Positions 61,361 through 64,000 of a stretch of 64,000 nt of DNA are shown in pieces. A program made the position numbers and the translations under genes. This DNA is from Aquilaria yunnanensis. Lineage: Eukaryota; Streptophyta; Magnoliopsida; Malvales; Thymelaeaceae. Where the stretch lies: contig CM077597.1 in assembly GCA_039654915.1 (NCBI GenBank), positions 40,522,001 to 40,586,000 on the forward strand, written 5' to 3'. The notes beneath the pieces are model-generated. The model searched no databases. It saw only the letters and a list, made by a program, of their open reading frames with translations, and was not told where the DNA came from. Positions within the stretch are counted from its first letter, which is position 1, and each line of letters begins with the position of its first letter.

Positions 61361-63170
61361 TGATGCTAGTACCTCAGGTCATGCTCACCAAACCTTCTAG
61401 CATGATTATGATTCGACCAACTACTTCATGTTTATAGTGAGTATGAAGGACCAAGAAGGTGTTGATGAGGCTCAGCAAGCCACTGAGCTGAATGATTAGG
61501 CCACCATTGATGGACTGATGACTAAATAAGCTGTTGGGGAAAAGATGGACGAGGTATCATTACTAAGACTAGGGTTGAGGAAAGAGTTGTCCAGACTGTT
61601 GTTCTTGCTACTTCTATTCCTACCAAGGAGGTTAGAGCAACCAAAGTTTATCCCATGGTTGTGGAGCTTGGTATTGAGGCCAAGGCTATTGAAGATCTCG
61701 TTATGCCTACACCGATGATGACAGCTCTAAGCACTTCTACTGACCCTTCACCTCTTGGGGATACTGGATTCATTGCTATCGAGGATATTCATATGTTTAT
61801 TTTATTATATGTTGTTATGTCTGGATATTATTACTTCTTTGGAGCATCGATTGCTCCTAATCTATTCAGCACTATTTCATTTTAGTTTCTATCTTTGCAT
61901 ATGTTTTATTTTATTTTATTTTATGGTTGATCAAATTTTCTATTTTCTTTGGAAGTCTTTAAATTTTTATTAGAAGCCCGAATAAACCCTCTCATTGGAA
62001 CTTTCTTTTTGGAATGGCAACTTGCAAGACAAGCACCTTAGATTTTGCTTTTCTAGGGCAGTATGAGTTTTTGTCACTCTTTCTTTTTCACTTTGTTTTC
62101 TAAGCCAGTACTTTGAGAGCGATGTATAATTTAAGTGTGGGGGAGTGGATTTCAATTTTAACCATTGTTTATTCTATTTTTTCTTATTTATATATCTTTT
62201 TACTAATATTTCTGAGAATTTTGAAAAATTTTAAATTTTTATAGCTTATTCATTTAGAATCATTTTATTGAGCATGTGCTTATTAGAGATTGGTTGTTAA
62301 TTTAATGTCTTGAGTTTTTAACTTGAAGACCAAGTAAGTGATTTTTAATCTTTCACTTTTGATGGTTAATCTACTTGTAAAATGTTGTTGCAATTTGTTA
62401 GCAAGCTAGAACAAGATGGTCTCGAGAATCTATTTTTGAATAAATTTTATGTTTAGTACACTGTTGAAAGCATGCTAAGTTTTGAGCCTCTATAGTGGTT
62501 TGTGGAAAGTTTGGTTGATGGATTTGTGGTTGATTATTAACAATGTAAAGTAAAGTAAGGTATGAAAGTATGCTACTCCACTATTTTTTGTGTTGAAGTA
62601 GCTTAGGGTCTTCTCCTAAGGCAAAACTCAATCATAGCTCAAAAAGATGCTAAAAGCATGAGTATGAACAAAAGATCATCTTTCATTCTATTAAAGATTA
62701 GCTTGGATATAGACAAAGCTCCTATAGTATCCACTTGTTACAAAAGTTTTGGACACATAACCAGAATTAGTTGAAAAAGAAAAAAAATAGGCCAACTAAT
62801 AGGTCAATCCATGGTTTGTGGATTGAAAGGTTGTGCATAATGAGCTCTAGCTTGGTGTGGTTTCTGCCTTTTACTTTGCATAAAAATTTAATATTATCCT
62901 TTCAATTTTGGGAGACATGGGTTGATTGCTTGAGAATGAATTGTTACCACTAAATTATTTTTGTTTTGAAAAATGTTAGATAGGAGTTATATGCTTGGTA
63001 GTCTTGTCGATTTCATAAGATAATTAGAGTCTCAATCTTCTCTACGCCCCTTTTCTCAAGGAAATGATTCTATGTTCTAATTGTTTCAAGGTTTTAAGAA
63101 ATTTCATGGTTTTCCTACATGACTTTTTGCTTGAGGGCAAGCAAAAGTTCAAGTATGGGGGAAAAATATG
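61361..63170 (+). other. Athila-like non-coding tail with two purine-tract candidates
   Basis: Traces of an acidic, broken reading frame extend to about 61780. No gene is seen after that. TTAAGTGTGGGGGAG at 62131 and CAAGTATGGGGGAAA at 63150 are the notable features. The rest is AT-rich. Confidence 0.5.
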
Positions 63171-64000
63171 ATATGCTTATTTTTTGTTATGTTTTTTTAT
63201 ATGTTTTTCCCCTCTATTTGTTTATCTTTTGATTTGTTTGAACTAGGATATGGTGCTTAATATGTTCATATTTCATTTTCAGGTCATATTTCATCTTTAA
63301 TTGAGTTAGGAAGGATTTTTGCAAAATTTTGGAGCTAAATTACAAGTTTTGGCAAAGTTTTGGAGCAGACACGCCTTACTTCATGCCCATGCAGTGCTTA
63401 ACAGGCCCCATTACATGCTCGTGTTTCAGTTACATGCCCATGTTCCAAATCATGTTTAAATTTATGAGATTTTAAGTTCCAGAAAGGTTACATAACCTTT
63501 AACATGGCCGTGCACCAAACCATGCTTGTCCTATTTTTAGGGTTTCTTGAGTTATTTTAGAAATGAGGGGAATAAAAGAAAACATATACAGGAAAAAAAA
63601 GGTTTTTGATGAATAAAGGCTACTGGAGGTAGTTCTGATGACCAACACCATTTTATGACCGCTGGATCTAATATTTCTTGGAAAAGAAGAAATTCAGTAA
63701 TGGATAATTTTTTTCTTTGTTTTTTTTGTTTATGTTATATTTATTTTATGGCATTATGAGCTAAACTTTTTCTACTTATGCTTAGAGTAGATGAACCCTA
63801 AGATGATTTTGTGATTGTGATTGCTTTTAATTTAATATGATTATGCATTTTTCTTGTGGTTTATCCAATTTTTTTTGATGCGTTGATTAATAGTAGCTAG
63901 CCTATTAATTCAATGTAGGATGATGACTTTGCATCAAGTAGTATCTGATATGTTTGTTGTGGATCACCATTGGATAAAAGGGATATTACCATAACCAAGG
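63171..64000 (+). repeat. Probable start of the Athila-like 3' LTR, cut by window end
   Basis: It begins TGATATGC after the purine tract. It includes CACGCC/CATGCCCATG motifs (63368-63510) that match the cluster at 59300-59560. No gene is seen. Confidence 0.5.

Larger units (their letters stand above)
59232..64000 (+). mobile_element. Athila-like derivative, decayed, right end outside window
   Basis: A region with TATA box and ACATGCCCATGT-type motifs (59300-59560) resembles an Athila LTR. An ATHILA-ORF1-like gene follows (60226-61400), then TTAAGTGTGGGGGAG (62131-62145) and CAAGTATGGGGGAAA (63150-63164), the style of purine tract seen before Athila 3' LTRs. From about 63171 the sequence resembles the left LTR again (GAGCAGAC, TTACATGCCCATGTT). 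No Athila gag, protease, RT or integrase is found. The assignment is by recalled features and is moderate. Confidence 0.6.

Overview
This window is plant nuclear DNA made almost entirely of nested LTR retrotransposons. I see no convincing host gene, tRNA, rRNA, CRISPR array or bacterial feature. The evidence is initiator-Met-tRNA primer-binding sites (TGGTATCAGAGC), plant Ty3/gypsy lineages (Tekay/Del-like chromovirus, Tat-like, Athila-like), a Ty1/copia family with 1.4-kb LTRs, 5-bp target-site duplications (TSDs), TATA boxes and AT-rich spacers. The setting is probably repeat-rich, perhaps pericentromeric, DNA of a flowering plant. I cannot name the species.

Layout. 1-386: end of a copia LTR (minus) inserted in the 5' LTR of Tekay-like element A (387-8238, plus). 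A lies in a large Tat-like element on the minus strand, seen in three pieces (8239-14777, 32449-35135, 43491 to about 44.1 kb). Read on the minus strand, Tat runs from a partial 5' LTR and primer site (about 34.9 kb) through gag, protease and the RT N-terminus (to 32.45 kb), then RT, RNase H, a second RNase H and integrase (14.8-11.8 kb). An intron-containing ORF on the opposite strand (8643-11286) follows. Tekay-like element B (minus, 14778-32443, TSD CTTTA) splits the Tat RT. B itself holds an odd copia derivative, C, whose two LTRs face each other (21326-27187), and a solo LTR of B's own family in opposite orientation (29078-31530, TSD CAAGC). Copia element D (35136-43485, TSD GGAGC) sits in the Tat 5' LTR. 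It is the youngest full-length element: its LTRs are nearly identical and its gag-pol frame is broken by one visible stop codon.

From about 44.4 to 51.8 kb lies an old gypsy element, E (minus), whose interior is little more than gag. From 51.8 to 59.2 kb is a pile of LTRs without interiors: a B-family fragment, a Tekay-A-family LTR (plus), a solo LTR of the same family inserted into it in reverse, and two decayed copia solo LTRs (TSDs ATCCT and AAATG). From 59.2 kb to the end is an Athila-like derivative: a decayed LTR with a TATA box, a broken ATHILA-ORF1-like gene, two Athila-style purine tracts and the start of a second LTR.

Most notable are copia C with convergent LTRs and two microhomology junctions; the spliced antisense ORF of the Tat element; palindrome clusters in B-family LTR leaders; a GC-rich array of 27-bp palindromic units in the copia leader, present three times in D and once in C; and repeated insertion of elements into LTRs, including same-family LTRs in reverse.
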